Origin: Arcobacter arenosus
GTDB taxonomy: Bacteria > Campylobacterota > Campylobacteria > Campylobacterales > Arcobacteraceae
Reading direction: 5' to 3'
Length of the DNA: 64,000 nt
NCBI RefSeq assembly: GCF_005771535.1
Contig: NZ_VANU01000008.1
Coordinates: 60,291 to 124,290, forward strand
The position numbers were made by a program, and so were the translations under genes. Below are positions 63,850-64,000 of this stretch, in pieces. Every line of letters begins with the position of its first letter. Position 1 is the first letter of the stretch. The notes under the pieces are model-generated. The model searched no databases, had not been told where the DNA came from, and saw only the letters and a list, made by a program, of their open reading frames with translations.

Positions 63850-64000
63850 AAATATTTTTGAGTAATTAGTCTTTATTTGTACAAAACTAGACTTGACCTG
63901 ACACAGCACAATTTCTCCTGAAATTTTTTGTCAGTTATTTCATGACGCCGTATCTTGTGACTCTGTAGGATTATAACCAATCATCTTGACTTTGGCAAGA
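63850..64000 (-). other. Right edge: more GC-rich stretch, possible 3' end of a minus-strand gene
   Basis: From about 63885 the sequence becomes visibly richer in G and C than its surroundings. On the minus strand a frame is open from the window edge to a TGA at 63942-63940, giving 19 residues that end MIGYNPTESQDTAS. This could be the tail of a gene or of a mobile element that continues outside the window. Too little is visible to identify it. Confidence 0.25.

Noticed and set aside
1..64000. CRISPR arrays, rRNA genes, prophage or integron structures
   Set aside because: No regularly spaced direct repeats, rRNA signatures, integrase or phage genes were seen.

Overview
The window comes from an AT-rich bacterium of the Campylobacterota, most likely an Arcobacter-like organism. 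The clues are the formate dehydrogenase block (Tat peptide, fdhABC, TorD-like chaperone, fdhD, modE) arranged much as in Campylobacter, a Helicobacter/Campylobacter-type neighbourhood of MscS, MtaB, an FtsH-like ATPase and BioV, many His-kinase/response-regulator and GGDEF genes, and a nearly pure A/T third-position codon bias. Taxonomy is inferred from recall of gene families, not from a search.

Layout. 1-6.9 kb: housekeeping run (MscS channel, mtaB, a protease-dead FtsH-like ATPase, bioV, mogA) and a DASS transporter. 6.9-10.3 kb: selenocysteine machinery, selB and selA on the minus strand and tRNA-Sec divergent from them. 10.5-15 kb: a pseudo-receiver protein and a sensor kinase/GGDEF response-regulator pair. 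15-18.5 kb: a Sec-containing selD, then a double-cubane-type reductase with its ATPase activator. 18.5-32.2 kb: a CooA-like Crp/Fnr regulator and a complete formate hydrogenlyase operon (Sec-containing fdhF, hyfA, hyfB, hyfC, hyfE, hyfF, hyfG, hyfH, hyfI, hycH, hycI, focA). 32.4-34.2 kb: an unusual Tat-exported transglutaminase-like protein with MerT-like and MerP-like partners. 34.3-42 kb: chemotaxis and signalling genes. 42-49.3 kb: a respiratory Sec-dependent formate dehydrogenase operon. 49.4-56 kb: fdhD, a duplicated-motif protein, modE, a NifS-like enzyme, moeA and the tungstate transporter tupABC. 56.1-57.8 kb: yedF and a second Sec-containing selD. 57.9-63.8 kb: PAS proteins, a soluble chemoreceptor, an aldolase and mutS2.

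The common thread is formate metabolism on Mo/W-selenium enzymes. The window supplies selenium activation and insertion (selA, selB, tRNA-Sec, two selD, yedF), metal uptake (tupABC), cofactor assembly (mogA, moeA, fdhD, modE) and two formate enzymes, one evolving H2 in the cytoplasm and one respiratory and Tat-exported. Four genes carry an in-frame TGA read as Sec, each followed by a 5-bp hairpin at a fixed distance (11 nt in both selD genes, 13 nt in both formate dehydrogenases).

The most notable regulatory observations are three TGTCA-N6-TGACA sites, each about 30 nt from a -10-like box, which tie the CooA-like regulator to itself, the formate hydrogenlyase operon and fdhD; and a structured leader shared by the double-cubane reductase operon and the Tat-transglutaminase/MerT/MerP operon that looks like a small three-way-junction RNA and that I cannot assign to a known riboswitch class.
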